The notes under the pieces are model-generated. The model worked only from the letters and a program-made list of their open reading frames with translations, made no database searches and had not been told where the DNA came from. This document shows, in pieces, positions 10,837-22,602 of a DNA stretch of 64,000 bases (its first letter is position 1; every line of letters starts with the position of its first letter). The stretch is from Delphinus delphis. Lineage: Eukaryota > Chordata > Mammalia > Artiodactyla > Delphinidae. Location of the stretch: assembly GCF_949987515.2 (NCBI RefSeq), contig NC_082689.1, positions 100,354,957 through 100,418,956 of the forward strand, written 5' to 3'. Made by a program: the position numbers and the translations under genes.

Positions 10837-12206
10837 CATTCTACTGAATTTCAACTACGTGAAGTTTACTACATCTCGGTTATGACAAAGAACATAACTT
10901 CTTGGGTTTTTTACAATTATGATTAATAATTAATCATTTGCATAATAACTTTAATTTTTATTTGCCTTTAACACTCTGGGAAGGAATCATTTCTATTTTG
11001 TTAAATTTTTTATCCACTTTGGCTCACGTGAGCTTGAAGCTTGGAATTCAACAAGTTTATCATGAATGAGTAACTGACGTAACAAACTGAATAATAGCCT
11101 TACTGAACCTAATGATATAAAGGCAAGTGTGATCATCTCCCTAAGGATGTTGAGGAGGTAGGAGGGTAAGAAGAGTCCTGGTTAGGAAGTACCCATGAAT
11201 TACAATACCCACTGCTAACAAAACAGCACTCACCCACGTTCTAGGGAAGCTCAACATAGTGCATGAGGATTTGGGGAAATTCCTGAGAACATTATTCACA
11301 AACGAGTAGTATTCAATATATAATTATTTATCTTAGAGCCTCTGTGTGAGTACTTATTTGGTAAATATGTGAAGTTTATAGAATTACCAAGAAGGCTTCT
11401 CTATAATTAATTAGTATTTCATTATTTAGCTCAACCCGTTTGTTGTAAAACAACCTCTAATCTATCCTGCAACTAAGTTCTTATCACATCGAAGCTAATT
11501 TATACCTTATTCCCCATAGGCAGAATCTTGAGGGCATTAGGGAGAACTTGAGAATTCCTTTGTTAGTAATGGATAAAGTCCTTCTACATTCAGCAAGATT
11601 CTTTTCTAAACCCAGTCTCTCATTTTGTTATATATTTTTGCCTTTCTAGTTCTTATTTCAGTGACTGGAAACTTACAGGTACCAAAGTACTATATGTCAC
11701 ATAAGTTGAATGAAGAGAACAGAACTTGAGTTGAAACTAGGACAAATGCAACTTTTAAGAGGCTGTGTTTATGTCCCCATGGATGCTTGTTGACTACACA
11801 CAAACACCATGCTGAAGTATATTCATCCAAGGAAATAAAGCTAAGCAGGGACAATTCCCACAAAGGCTATTTTTAGACCGTAATAATTATATGTTAACCA
11901 CCTGGTACTTCCTGCCGAAGGGGAGATGACATTTCTGTTGATGATAAGTTGCATGTTCTACAGCCGCATCTTCATGGCACAACAGCCTTTCACTAAATTT
12001 CTCTGCAGTAGGGATTGACTATCAGATGATCGTGCTCTATTTGTCACTGCTTTGTCTTTACGCTCTGCTTGATGTAAATAGAGGTACTGGACATTTCTCA
12101 AATGATCTTTATTCTATCTTTGCTTCAGCACACCAATTGTTCCCTTTAACACTCAGATTTAATGTTGAGAGAGAAATGAACTGTCTCCACCCCACCCCCT
12201 GCCAGT

Positions 12207-12229
12207 AAAAAAAAAAAAAAAAAAAAAAA
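12207..12229. repeat. A homopolymer of 23
   Basis: A pure A run follows a C-rich stretch (CCACCCCACCCCCTGCCAGT). No SINE or retrocopy body could be identified upstream, so it is listed only as a simple repeat. Confidence 0.9.
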
Positions 12230-13111
12230 GAGTTTTGATGGTTGTATTTAATGAGATTAACACCTTTTCCTTCTGAAGACTTTCTATAATTCACACGCTA
12301 AAATTTCACACAGTGTATCATGTGTATAGAAACATGTTAAACTGAATGCCAAAATTATCTAGACCTCAGTAAAAACTGGAATCTAAGTGCCTCCTTTTAG
12401 TAAAGAAATTTGAATTAGGAGAGATTAGATCATGTGTCTGAGGTCTAGAGCTAAGTCCCAGGATTTGTGACTGCATCCCAGAGTTTTTCTCCTATCTTCA
12501 TAGTTAATGTCATCTTATACTAGTCACCTTTCTTCTCACATATAACCCACACATAAAATATTACGCTTCCTATCATTGCTTGAAATCCCAGTATTGATTT
12601 CATGAGGACATTAGACAAAAACACTTGTGTTGTTAGAAGGAAAAGCAGAGAAGACTATGGAGAAGGGAGCGCTTCTCAGGAGGGCTGGTTATGTGAGTTT
12701 TAGGAACCGCATGAAGGTATTAGATTCTTTTGGAACTCAGAGTGGAAGTCAACATTTACTTAACATGTGGCTTCTACCACTATTATTTTTGATTAGCGTG
12801 CAGTATTTGGAAATGTTTTACTAATCCAGAGTCTTTCAAAGCATGAATATACAATCGTGGAATAATGATTATCTACAAGGACCTCTCTATGCTTATATCA
12901 AAGTTTGTTATGAATCCAACAAATATAAAGGTCTTGCCATTGGATATAGATCAGGTGACCAGTGTAACATCCTTACATGATCATATTGATCATGGGGGGT
13001 GATTACATTCTGAAATAATTCTGCTTCATGACAGCTACAATAGGGTGCATTCAGGGTGCTGTGAGAACATTCAGGGTGAATACTGACATCCAGAAAGAAG
13101 GGATTTTTGAA

Positions 13112-13335
13112 ATGGTATATGAAATGGCTAAGTTTTGATGTTGGACAGATCTATGTTTGAGACTTGAATCTTCATCTTAATAACTCTAGGAGCTTTATCA
13201 ACTAACCTCTCTAAACTAGTTTCCAGATCTATACATCTGGAATACCAATACATAAACTATGATGATGTAATGAAATAGGTGTAAAACAATGTGATTTTAG
13301 CACATATAAATAGTAAATAATCCTTCATTATAATT
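13112..13335 (+). repeat. MIR SINE, nearly full length
   Basis: Sense-strand MIR order is preserved. TGGACAGATCTATGTTTGAG is followed by AATAACTCTAGGAGC, ACTAACCTCTCTAAACTAG and CCAGATCTATACATCTG. After these come ATGTAATGAAATAGGTG and TTTTAGCACATATAAATAG. It is a highly diverged ancient tRNA-derived SINE with no coding content. Confidence 0.7.
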
Positions 13336-13500
13336 CTAAATATATATCTCTAAATAATCAGTCCAACATTTATTTTATTAAACTGAGGCCAAAAGGAAAA
13401 TACTAAAAAAAATTTTTTCTCCTCCAAATGAATGGGAGAAAAGTACAAGGTGAATTGTGGAGGTGATATATGAGGAAATCAAAATGTCTTCACAGTTATA

Positions 13501-13542
13501 CCGGTTCACTACTTCATTTCTCCGGTTCACTACTTCATTTCT
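13501..13542. repeat. Perfect 21-bp tandem duplication
   Basis: The unit CCGGTTCACTACTTCATTTCT occurs twice with no mismatch, at 13501-13521 and 13522-13542. Perfect identity in non-coding DNA implies a recent duplication or an assembly or replication slip. Confidence 0.95.
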
Positions 13543-13627
13543 CTTTTTTAATGTAAATGGATCTTAGTGAAACAGCTAGATAATAAGATTATCTCTTAGG
13601 AGAAACTTAAGTGTCACAGCAGAAACG

Positions 13628-13798
13628 GTATTGACCTAGAACACTGGGGACCCTGAGTTCTCCCAGTAAGTTCTCCCTATGTGACCCAGGACCACTCAGC
13701 TATTTGTGTGTCCATCTTCTCATCTGTATAATAGAGAGTGGGTCCTGGAGGTCATTAAGGTCACTTCTAGACATAAATTTCCACGGTTCTATGAAAAT
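13628..13798 (+). repeat. MIR-class SINE fragment
   Basis: Blocks such as CCCTGAGTTCTCCCAGT, CCCTATGTGACCCAGG, CATCTTCTCATCTGTATAAT, then GGTCACTTCTAGACATAAAT and GGTTCTATGA follow the MIR3-like consensus order, ending in the TTCTATGA tail motif. Confidence 0.6.
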
Positions 13799-14934
13799 CC
13801 ATATTCTCTACTTGCTGATATAAAAAATGCCCCCTCCAATTTATTTATTCTTGTGTTGTCAAATGGGAAATAAACTCAAAGCCTCACAGTTTAATGCCAT
13901 TTTGGATTATTTTTGTTTTCTTTCCCCTCAAGCCTAGAATTACTGGGAAGCTGTAGAAACACTGAAACATACGGAGTCTCTAATCTTCGGTGACCTTTTG
14001 TTTTATAAGCTGTGCTTGGTTTTATTCTCAGTAACTGGTTTCTTTTAAGAAGAGGTGGTCACTTTGATATGTTAGTAAAAAAGGTAAAAAAAAGTGTTAG
14101 CCTTAAAGAAATATATATATAAATTGTTGAGCTGTGTTTTGTTATTTTTAGTTTCCCATTTTCAATTTTTATACTTCACATATAAAGCTGTGTGCTTTCA
14201 ATGAAAAAATACGTAATTGCCCTCATAACTTCAGAATATTCTATATATCATATGTATAATATATATATAATTTACTTCAGGGTATGGATGAAAAAATGCT
14301 ATACCTAGTGATTTTAATCATATGCGATATTATTTTCAGGACAGTCTGTTAGATGAGCTAGATAGTTACAGATCAGACTACATTTAATATCATTTGTTTT
14401 TAATTTTAGTGGTCATGATTTAAACTATAATGAATCCTAACATTTCCATACAGATACATTGTTTTATAGAGGTTCATTGTTTATATTCGAAATCACCATT
14501 AAATGAGATTTTTGGTATAATGAAATCAACATATATAACCCTTGAATTCCAGTTGCTGCTAGAAGTCCCATCACAGGGTAAATTGGGGCATGTGGAAAAA
14601 GGATCACATTGAACTTGTTAATGGTCAAATCAGTTTCTGGGCCTTTGTGCATCTTCAGTCAAAGAGAGAGACAGAGCTTTGGAACTTGTTATTTTTTTCA
14701 GGTCATGGGAGGCAGGCCTTTCTTTGGTCTGGCTTGGTTAAAGAACTTAATTTAGAGGCAGATCAGCGTCCCAGACCTGATCTGTTTGGCATGGTTTTTG
14801 AAAACAGCAAAATCCAAGTTGTGAAGCATGAATTGGAATTGTCCAGGCCAACTAAGTGAAGATGATATATCAATAGTATGGCACTTAAGCCAATGAAATA
14901 GCGTATACCATATGTAGGGCCATAGATGAGAACA
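13799..14934. other. AT-rich non-coding sequence
   Basis: No gene or nameable repeat is seen. The 89-codon plus-strand frame at 14590-14859 has no family features. Confidence 0.5.
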
Positions 14935-15215
14935 TATGGTTTATTCTAGGACCTGAAAGAAGTTTGTGGTTAATGGTATATAGACATAAAATTTATTAGA
15001 TGTAAGGGTTTGGGACTGACAGAGGGAAGTGGGATGAGGTTGGACCATTATCCAAAGATTGACTCACTCAGAATTTCATCAAACGTGTAAAGAAATTGGG
15101 AATTGATTCTAAAAGCCATGAAGAGACAACAAAGTGTTTTAAGTGAAAAGCGACATGATCAAATTCCCATTTTAAAAACTGGAATTTAAAATGATTAGAG
15201 TCTTCATATCTCAGA
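14935..15215 (-). repeat. L2 LINE fragment (end of ORF2 region)
   Basis: Landmarks on the plus strand are GGGAATTGATTCTAAAAGCC, GAAGAGACAACAAAGTGTTT, TAAGTGAAAAGCGACATGAT and CAAATTCCCATTTTAAAAAC. These correspond to the L2 antisense stretch containing GGGAGCCATTGAAGGG, then GTGACATGATC. It has no intact frame. Confidence 0.65.
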
Positions 15216-15754
15216 ACTTCTGAAGCTAGAGGACAAAAAATGGATTGCAGACATTTCAAGTAAGGATGCAGTCCTGGCCTCAGAATCACAGTGCTCTTGA
15301 AATGTAAGTGGAAGGACTGATGAAACCCACCGCACTGCTCTTGAAGATACTCTCTTGGGAATGTGGAAGATGTTAAAATTATTTTTTAATAAATAAAAAA
15401 ACAACACTTTATTATAGGCTGCTGTGAGTAATTCATACTCATGAAAGAAAAAAAAAAGCCCCATTAAATATTACCTCTCCGTAAAACTAATGAAATGGTT
15501 GAATAATTTATTTGTGAAGCATTTATTCTAGCATGATACAATTTTCTACTAAGAGAGCAAGTTAAAGATTTAAAACAACTGTCAAAATAGTTCATGTCAG
15601 GTGAAATCACTTTTCCTGAATTACAAGACTATTGTAAGATATGGGTCTAATCAAAGGAGTTTTTGAAGGTTAACCCTTGTTACCAACCCAGGCTCTTGGA
15701 CTCTTTAACCAATGAAATTGATAAGCAGCCAGAAGAGAATTTCAGACAAGGATT
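15216..15754. other. Non-coding sequence, nothing recognised
   Basis: No gene or nameable repeat is seen. The minus-strand 73-86-codon frames here partly overlap the L2 relic. Confidence 0.45.
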
Positions 15755-16112
15755 TTTCTTTTAATTGAAGTTGTGTTAACTTGTTGTGTTGTGTTAATTA
15801 CTGCTATACAGCAAAGTGATTCATATATATATTCTTTTTTCTAATATTCTTTTCCATTATGGTTTATCATAGGATTTTTTTTTTTTTTTTTTTTTTGCGG
15901 TTCGCGGGCCCCTCACTGTTGTGGCCTTTCCCGTTGTGGAGCACAGGCTCCGGACGCACAGACTCCGCAGCATGTGGGATCTTCCCGGACCGGGGCACGA
16001 ACCCGTGTCCCCTTTATCGGCAGGCGGACTCTCAACCATTGCGCCACCAGGGAAGCCCTCTCATAGGATATTGAATATAGTTCTCTATGCTATACAGTAG
16101 GACCTTTATCGG
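15755..16112 (-). mobile_element. L1 3' UTR fragment, interrupted by a CHR SINE
   Basis: The minus strand reads GGTCCTACTGTATAGCATAG, CTATATTCAATATCCTATGA, then after the SINE CCATAATGGAAAAGAATATT, GAATCACTTTGCTGTATAGC and AACACAACTTCAATTAAAAG. This is the cetartiodactyl-type L1 3' terminus. L1 coding sequence is absent: it stops at about 16112, where unrelated GC-rich DNA begins in the same strand direction. The element is split by the SINE at 15875-16058. Confidence 0.8.
15875..16058 (-). mobile_element. CHR SINE, short form
   Basis: A T tract of about 22 is followed by TGCGGTTCGCGGGCCCCTC and ends in ACCAGGGAAGCCC. The central segment is deleted, and a further part is missing around GACGCACAGACTCCGCAGC. 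Target duplication TCATAGGAT lies at 15867-15875 and 16061-16069 and falls inside an L1 3' UTR, so the SINE is younger than that L1. Confidence 0.95.
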
Positions 16113-16560
16113 CGCTCCTGGTGCAGCATAGGGGAGTAAAAGCAAGAAACAAGTACCCTTGACTAGTCTCCCAGCAGAGCAGATTGAGGCCTTAAATGGA
16201 GTATGGGTTGGGCAGGTCTGATGGGTTGTGCCAGAGGTGTGGCCTGGGTGGTCTGTTCCGCCCCTTCGCCTTCCAGGGTGCCCTGTGCAAGGGTCAGGGG
16301 CCTCACTTCAAACATGGTGACCGAGCTCACTACCACCACCCCAGGAAGATGGAAGAGCTGTCAAAATTGCCCTTGTTGAGCATGCGCAATGCCGGGATGT
16401 CCCTAGCCACAGTGGTGGTCTCGTCTTTCAGTTTCACCTGCTGGTCAGAAGCCTCCTGGTCTGCCTGTGGTGAGTCAGCTTCCTGTTTGTGAACAAACAG
16501 GAGGCAGTCTCCATATGCTACTGTTCTGGCAGGGTCCAGCCTATCTCAGTATTAGGTGGA
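16113..16560. other. Unidentified GC-rich segment abutting the L1 3' UTR
   Basis: This stretch is clearly richer in G+C than its surroundings and has no identity I can assign. On the minus strand one frame is open for about 60 codons with a protein-like appearance (DQQVKLKDETTTVARDIPAL then a stop after IFLGWW). Further along that strand lie GCATTGCGCATGCTCAACAA, a TATA-like CATTTAAGG, a pyrimidine-rich stretch, and GATAAAGG at the junction with L1. It could be a decayed ERV LTR, a 5' UTR of an L1 lineage, a transduced sequence or an old gene fragment. The sequence does not decide between these. Confidence 0.4.
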
Positions 16561-16735
16561 GCAAAACTCTACCGGAGCAGGCAGCACGGTGAAGTGAGCT
16601 GTACCTTGAAGCACCGTTTTTTTGCTTTTACTTGATACCCCAAATTGAAGTCAACTAAGCACCAAATATTTCTACATTAACCTTACACCCCATTTTCTCT
16701 AAGATCCTCAGCCGGGAAAACCTTCTGGCCCATAA
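16561..16735. other. Linker sequence, nothing recognised
   Basis: Ordinary composition between the two GC-rich blocks, with no recognised feature. Confidence 0.4.
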
Positions 16736-17378
16736 CTGGGGCCAGCTCCTCTGCGGCCCCTGGTCACTGACCCACGGGGAAGGCCATGTGGAAAGCCTGG
16801 GTTTGGGGGACAGTCACTGACCAAGGGGCGAAGAGGCCTGGCTCCTTCCTTCCCAGGCGCCCAGCAGGCAAAGGACTACCTAACCCCATCGTCCAGGAGC
16901 TCGCCTCCTATTCCATCCAGGGAGACCGCCTCTCGAGACCCTGGCCCGGGCCTGACCCTGCACCGCCCGCCCGCCATGCTCACCTTCAGCCGTGTGGGCC
17001 TCCGGGCCTCCTCCCGCCCCGCACCTGCAGACCAGCGGGCGGTCCCAAGGGACCCTCCCCTGTTCCCTTCACCTCACAGCCCTAGCCCCTCCGCCTTCCG
17101 CCTGCCTCGGTCTGGGGTCCAGCCCACCCTCCGGGAGGACAAGCTCCGCACGCTCACCTTCTTGCCCTCCTGTGTTGCCAGGAGCGGCCCCCGCAGCATG
17201 GTCTGCCCTGGGAGCCCTGCGCCACCGGCGGCAGCTACCTGCCCTCCTGCCTCCTTGTCCCGGGTTCCTGCGGCGCCCGCCTGGCCGCAGTCTCTGCTCG
17301 CGGCCGCGAGGGGCGCCCACGTCTCGCAACCCGCACCCGGGACCCGTCTCAAGACTTGCCATCTTTAGGGCAGTCAAC
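16736..17378 (-). promoter_or_regulatory. CpG-rich island with promoter-like features on the minus strand
   Basis: About 640 bases are strongly GC-rich with frequent CpG (for example GCGGCCGCGAGGGGCGCC near 17300), inside a window that is otherwise AT-rich and CpG-poor. On the minus strand the block opens with AAGATGGC at about 17366-17359, which resembles the YY1 element found at many promoters. There follow about 200 GC-rich bases and then ATGCTGCGGGGGCCGCTCC at about 17201. That frame reads MLRGPLLATQEGKK up to a good splice donor, AAG|GTGAGCG, with GT at 17157-17156. A second donor-like AAG|GTGAGC occurs near 16983. I recognise no gene. This could be the first exon and promoter of an uncharacterised transcript, a GC-rich retroelement promoter, or a simple CpG island. 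Several frames of 90-140 codons are open on both strands, which GC richness alone explains. Confidence 0.5.
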
Positions 17379-17636
17379 TTCCCAGCTTATCTCAACCTAA
17401 TATGTTTAACTTGACTGTGGGTCCATACATAATAACAGTGTTAGAATTCTCTGCTAAGAATAATGATCTCAGTGTTATCCAAAGATGAGAGTGTCTCAAG
17501 AGAGTTGAAGATCAAAAATGATTCTTTAGTCCATGGAAAAATAATTTCATCCTTTGATCCAATTGCTTGCCTTCTATTTGTGTAGAAAAAAGTGCTCTCA
17601 TGTTCTCAAAACTTCATGGACTAGACTCTTCACCTC

Positions 17637-18045
17637 TGAATCAATTTGCTAGGGCTGCCATAATCAAATACTACAGACTGGGTGGCTTAAACGAAGAAAT
17701 TTATTTTCTCATAGTTCTGGAGGCTGAAAGTCTAAGATCAGAGTGCTAGCTGACTTGGTTCCTTGAGGCCTCTCTCCTAGGCTTATAGACGGCTGCCCTC
17801 TTCCCTCTTCCTGTCTCGTTGTGGGGTTGTCCCTCTATGCATATGCTCCCTAGGGTCTATTTTTGTGTGTCCACATTTCCCCTTCTTGTAAAAACACCAG
17901 TCAGACTAGGTTAAATCTTACTCTAACGGCCTCATTTTAACTTCTGCTTTAAAGACCCTATCCCCAAATATAGTCACATTCTGAAATACTGGGGGTTAGC
18001 ACCTCAATGTATGAATTATGGGGGGACATAATTCAGCCCATGACA
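17637..18045 (+). mobile_element. MLT1-like solitary LTR (ERVL-MaLR)
   Basis: The element starts TGAATCAATTTGCTAGGGC, then GGTGGCTTAAACGAAG, TTCTGGAGGCTGAAAG, CATTTTAACTTCTGC, AAAGACCCTATCCCC, and ends ATTCAGCCCATGACA. This is the body of a mammalian MaLR LTR as I remember it, flanked by TG and CA ends. The flanking 5-mers ACCTC and ACTAC are only partly alike, as expected for an old insertion. No internal retroviral sequence is adjacent. Confidence 0.7.
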
Positions 18046-21000
18046 ACTACCAAAGGTTTCAGTGACACCTCATTACCAATTCAGGAATACCTCGGATTTT
18101 CTACCTATTGCTTTATTTTACTAATTCAAGTATGCCCATCCTTGATATGAGATTCTTTACCCAATGAAGGTCTATACCTTTAGTTTCCATTTCTCTAGAT
18201 CCTACCTAGTACTGGCTTTTCAACTCAGCTCAGAATCTTCACAGATTCTTTTGTCGGTAAAAATCTTTGCTGTAGATAGAACTCATAGGTGGCTGATACA
18301 CAATTTTCCTCTTAATTGTGCATTCCTTTACATTGAATTCTCATTGTTCTATATATTTCCATTGTCTCCCTGTCTAGATTTTAGTTGATGAGGATGGAAA
18401 TGACACTTTATATTCACTTTATATCTTAATAATGTCCAGTTGAGTGTTGTGTCCATATCATATTCTCAAATAATCCTGTTTGATTGAATTTCTGGTTAGT
18501 GAAGTATACAGCTACTTGAATCTGTTTGTTTTCAATGTTACCTTAATAGGCTTTGTGAATTCCCAGCACTTTGATTCACCATATTACTTTCTAATCATCT
18601 ACAGTGCTCGAGCGGGCTAACTGTTGAATGCTTTGGATAGCACTCTAGGCATGAGGGTTACCTCAGTGCACTGGAATACAGTGTGTACCTCAGTGCACAT
18701 CTGTTACCTCATAGATTGTCAAGCTTGATTTTATTGACATGGATGAATGGCTATCTAGATGTACTCATCATGTCTCACTTTTCTTTGTGTGTCCTTTCAA
18801 GAAAATGACCCTCTCTGATAGACAACTATTTCTTTTTAACCAAGGTTATATAGGCATCTGTGGATTTTTGTGATAATCTTAAAAGTCATGGACCCATTTG
18901 AACTATGTTAGGTGCAAGATTCATATTGACCTCCATGAATTACCAATGTTTGTTTTCAGAACACTTGTAGAATAATGTTTGGGAATAAGTTGATACCTGA
19001 ACCAAGTATCCAGTAACTCAAGCCAGCTCCCCATGTGATTTCTTAAAATAGAAATTCTAGCTCCTTCAACTTGGAATAATATACAAAACATCAATATGCA
19101 TAAAGGGCTCTTGGAAATCATTATTTATTCTTTATTTTTGTATAGTCATTCACCTAAAGAGAGAGAAATAGTGTGCAGTGTCAACAGCTCTCACTGTGTT
19201 AGTCTTTTTACTGTCCCAACATATGTCCTAATATTTAAAAAGCAATAAAAGTTTGCTGCTTCCGCAGTCATTAGCTTTGGTTGTTGCAGTCAATCACCCA
19301 TAGAAGTCAGAACCATATTAGTTCTTTTTCTTCCTCGTTGCACAATCTAGCCATTGTCCTCATTTATCATTAAAGGAAAAATGAACTTAGGAAACTGCCC
19401 AGACACTAAAGTGCATTTGCAATGTGAGAAAACTCTCATCAGTTTACTTGAGGAAAAGTACCTCCATCATATTGAGTAAACAGTAAAAACATATGAAATT
19501 AACATTATTGATAGAAGTATTATCCCATCTTTTAAGTGGATTGATAGTTTCTAGTTTTAAAATATGTGTTTATTCAAGAAAAAATGATATGAATATTTGA
19601 CAGAAATACTTAGATAATTTTAGATGAAGTTTACTCTTGTCTCAGTGACTTGATTACTTCTGCTTAGATCATAGTTAGGAATGCCAATAGGATCATTTCA
19701 ACAGAACCTGATCTATCTATGAAATCAAGAAGTAAAATAAAAATATAAGTTGGTCATGTGTGAATGAATGTCCTTGGTGGGTTATGTAACCTTGAAACAG
19801 TTTTGACTAGGTTAAGGACAGTAATTTAATTTTTTTCAATAAGCCCATTATGAAAAAATAAATTAGAAACATAGGCAATTTTACATTTACTTTTATTCTC
19901 TAAGTAAGATAAAAGTAAATATTATCTTCTATTTCATTTGAACTCGAGCACATTCACTGATAATAAATTGTGATTATTCCAGAGGCATATAATTATAAGC
20001 AACTTGAGTTAAATTTCAACTCTTCTGACATTCACTTCAAATTATTGTAATTGGGCTAAATATATATAAATTACAAAATACGGGTTTGGAATTGGGCATC
20101 CAAACATGATCATGAAAACAATACATTGTATACAAGTACTCTTACTAAATATAAGTTGAAGCACTGCATGATTCATTGGTGAGAAAGGGAGATGATGTGT
20201 TACTCAAGTTCAACTTCCTCTTTAGTTTCTGACCAGTGCTGTCCCAGGGTATTTTTCCTGTGCTTTTGGCCAGAACTTTTTGATTATTCAAATAACTGGT
20301 CTTCCTCCTTTGAGATATGATTTTCAGGGTTAGTGTTTGTTAGGTTTGTATTTCCCTCACAAGTTGATTTGTTTTCTTAACCAATGGTCCTTGCTTTTGT
20401 CCACATACCTCTGTTCAATCTCAGCTTTGTCACCTCAGCAAATTGCTGGATTATTAGTGCGAGAGTTGATCTGGCAATACATAGAGCAAATGTTCATGAC
20501 TGTTTTGTAATTTGATAAAGTGATGAAATTTATGGATACTTCCCTCACAGAGATGTTCATCACGCAAACAATTGCATATAATTTCAAGACTCATTTATGA
20601 ACCTGATCTTAGAAGTCCTGGTTTATAGGTACCTCTGAATGCATTTCCTTGGATATTTTCATTATATGTGAATTTTTTTTCTTGTTCTTTTCTCCCTTGG
20701 TTATATTAAGCTGCTTATTAATAGTAAGGAAAGCAGTACTTAAGAAACTAGAATATCTTTTTTCTGTATGAATATGTGGCAAAATTTATTGCAACTCTAT
20801 ATGATTTATTAAACTGAGCCAACCCTGAAGCAAATGCATTACTAAGTAGTTAAAAAATGACATGTCTTTAACACAGTGAGAGTGCCTTAGAGGAGCTCAT
20901 TCATTCAATAAATATGTGTTTAACAAAATTGCTTGAAATGAATCTCTTTTATGGGCTTTCGTAATTATTGTACTTATTTAAGACTTTATATATATATATA

Positions 21001-21644
21001 TATATAGCATAAATAACAGAATCTGTTTTTCACATAGGGTTGTGGTTTGTTTTTGAGTGCAAAGAGTCACAGTCCTTTGTGAGTATGTAATAAAATGCTT
21101 TGTTGTATCATTAAAACTACTCAGTAGGCTGTGGTGTGTGGTGTCCTAGAACATATTCTCTACATGGTACATAGCCGCCTTTCTATTTTGAGATTTAAAG
21201 GAAGATTGCAATGGAAACCTTCTATGATTTCTTATTGTGGATGTTGGACTCTAAGCTCAATCATTTAGTTATAGAATGAAGATCTTAAATTTTAACTTTT
21301 CTGAGTTTTCAACCAATATGTTCAAAACTAAAGGGCTATGCAAAAATGGTGTTTCCTGTGTCATCTGAAATAGAGGTAGTTCTACTTATGTCACATTTTG
21401 AGGTATATCACATAAGTGCAAGCCTCTTCAGTACCCCAGTGTAATTTCCGTATGGCTGCAGTCACGTAGAGAGCACAACTCTAAGAGCTGCAGCTCTCCA
21501 TTCTTTTAGCAATTATTTATGTTTAGATTTGTGTTATTGCTAAAGCACGACATACTTTGACTCTATATTCTGAGTCAGTGTTCATGACCTTTTTATCAGT
21601 ACCACCCCTACCTCATTACTGCTATTACTACTAGTACCATCATC
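18046..21644. other. AT-rich non-coding sequence
   Basis: About 3.6 kb shows no gene and no repeat family I can name with confidence. A TA run lies at 20985-21006. TACCTCAGTGCA is repeated at about 18659 and 18688. The L2-like TTCAATAAATATGTGTTTAA at 20905 is too short to call. Confidence 0.45.
20985..21006. repeat. (TA)n short microsatellite
   Basis: About ten TA units follow ACTTTA. Confidence 0.9.
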
Positions 21645-21770
21645 ACTAAAAATGACAGTTTACTGAGTACTCACACTGTGACTGACATCAAGAAAAACAC
21701 TTTATTTCAACCATGTTGCAGATAGAGAAACAGGGATCCAGTGATTTTTAAATAACATGCACAAACGCAC
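21645..21770 (-). repeat. MIR SINE fragment
   Basis: Antisense MIR order is seen: TTTACTGAGTACTCACACTG, then AACACTTTATTTCAACC, ATGTTGCAGATAGAGAAAC and AACATGCACAA. Degraded. Confidence 0.55.
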
Positions 21771-22602
21771 ACACACACAAATGTATTTGGAAGATAATTC
21801 TTTTTTTTTTTTTTTTTTAAGTAATCCACATATGTAAACCAAAGATACACAATGATAGTATTATAATCTACTACCCATGTAAGGTAAGGTATTTCCAAAC
21901 TTGTGAAGTTAATGTGATTTTACAAACGAATGTAAATATTTGAATAATTCCTTACTCAGTGCTACAAGAGAATAGCCCAATATCTGTGTTCACTTTGGCT
22001 GATCTGGTAACTCTCAAGAGAAATTCACCATTATACACATACATGGATTTTTCAGGGTCCCTATTTTTGGCATTCTCTATATAAGAGATAATCAAAGATG
22101 AAAATTAAGGAAAAAAAACAAACTAGTACCCAGACTCATTAATGGGCACTTATAATGCAATAGAACACATTATTTAGTTTTATGGTTTATAACCTACCTA
22201 AACTGTTGGAATAATCTTAAAATTATTCTCTGCTTTCCAGCTACATTATTTGCCTCTGAAAGAATCTTGAAATTTTGCCTGAGAATCAGTCCACATACTA
22301 TTTGCTGGAGTTTTATGGATTTATTTATTTTTTTATTTTAGAAGTTTGTAGTATACTAATTTATATGCTTAAAGGCCTGTTTATGTATAGTCTTATATTT
22401 GAGTAAAAATATAACTTGAAGACAGGAAAGAAATCACAATTTCATCCAACTCCTTTACAAAAATTCTCAGATAATTCTCTTGACTGACTGAATTTACCAG
22501 ATCAACTATGAATGGAAAGAAGTGAATGAATCCCATCCAGTAAAGGGATTTCAGATTAATTATTTTAAGAAACTAGAAGTAAATACTCTTACTTAAATTA
22601 AA
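21771..22602. other. Non-coding sequence, nothing recognised
   Basis: It includes a T run of about 19 at 21800-21818 and short CA units at 21768-21779. No gene or nameable repeat otherwise. Confidence 0.5.

Larger units (their letters stand above)
10011..13109. other. AT-rich non-coding sequence with simple repeats
   Basis: Apart from the CA-rich tract at 10808-10836, an AT-rich patch at 10315-10440 and the A run at 12207-12229, I see no gene or repeat I can name. The frames near 9878-10328 and 12026-12824 are chance frames without family resemblance. Confidence 0.5.

Noticed and set aside
16976..17414. Overlapping 130-140-codon plus-strand frames
   Set aside because: Both lie in the CpG-rich block, where stops are rare in all frames. 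Proline/serine/arginine-rich composition and no family resemblance.
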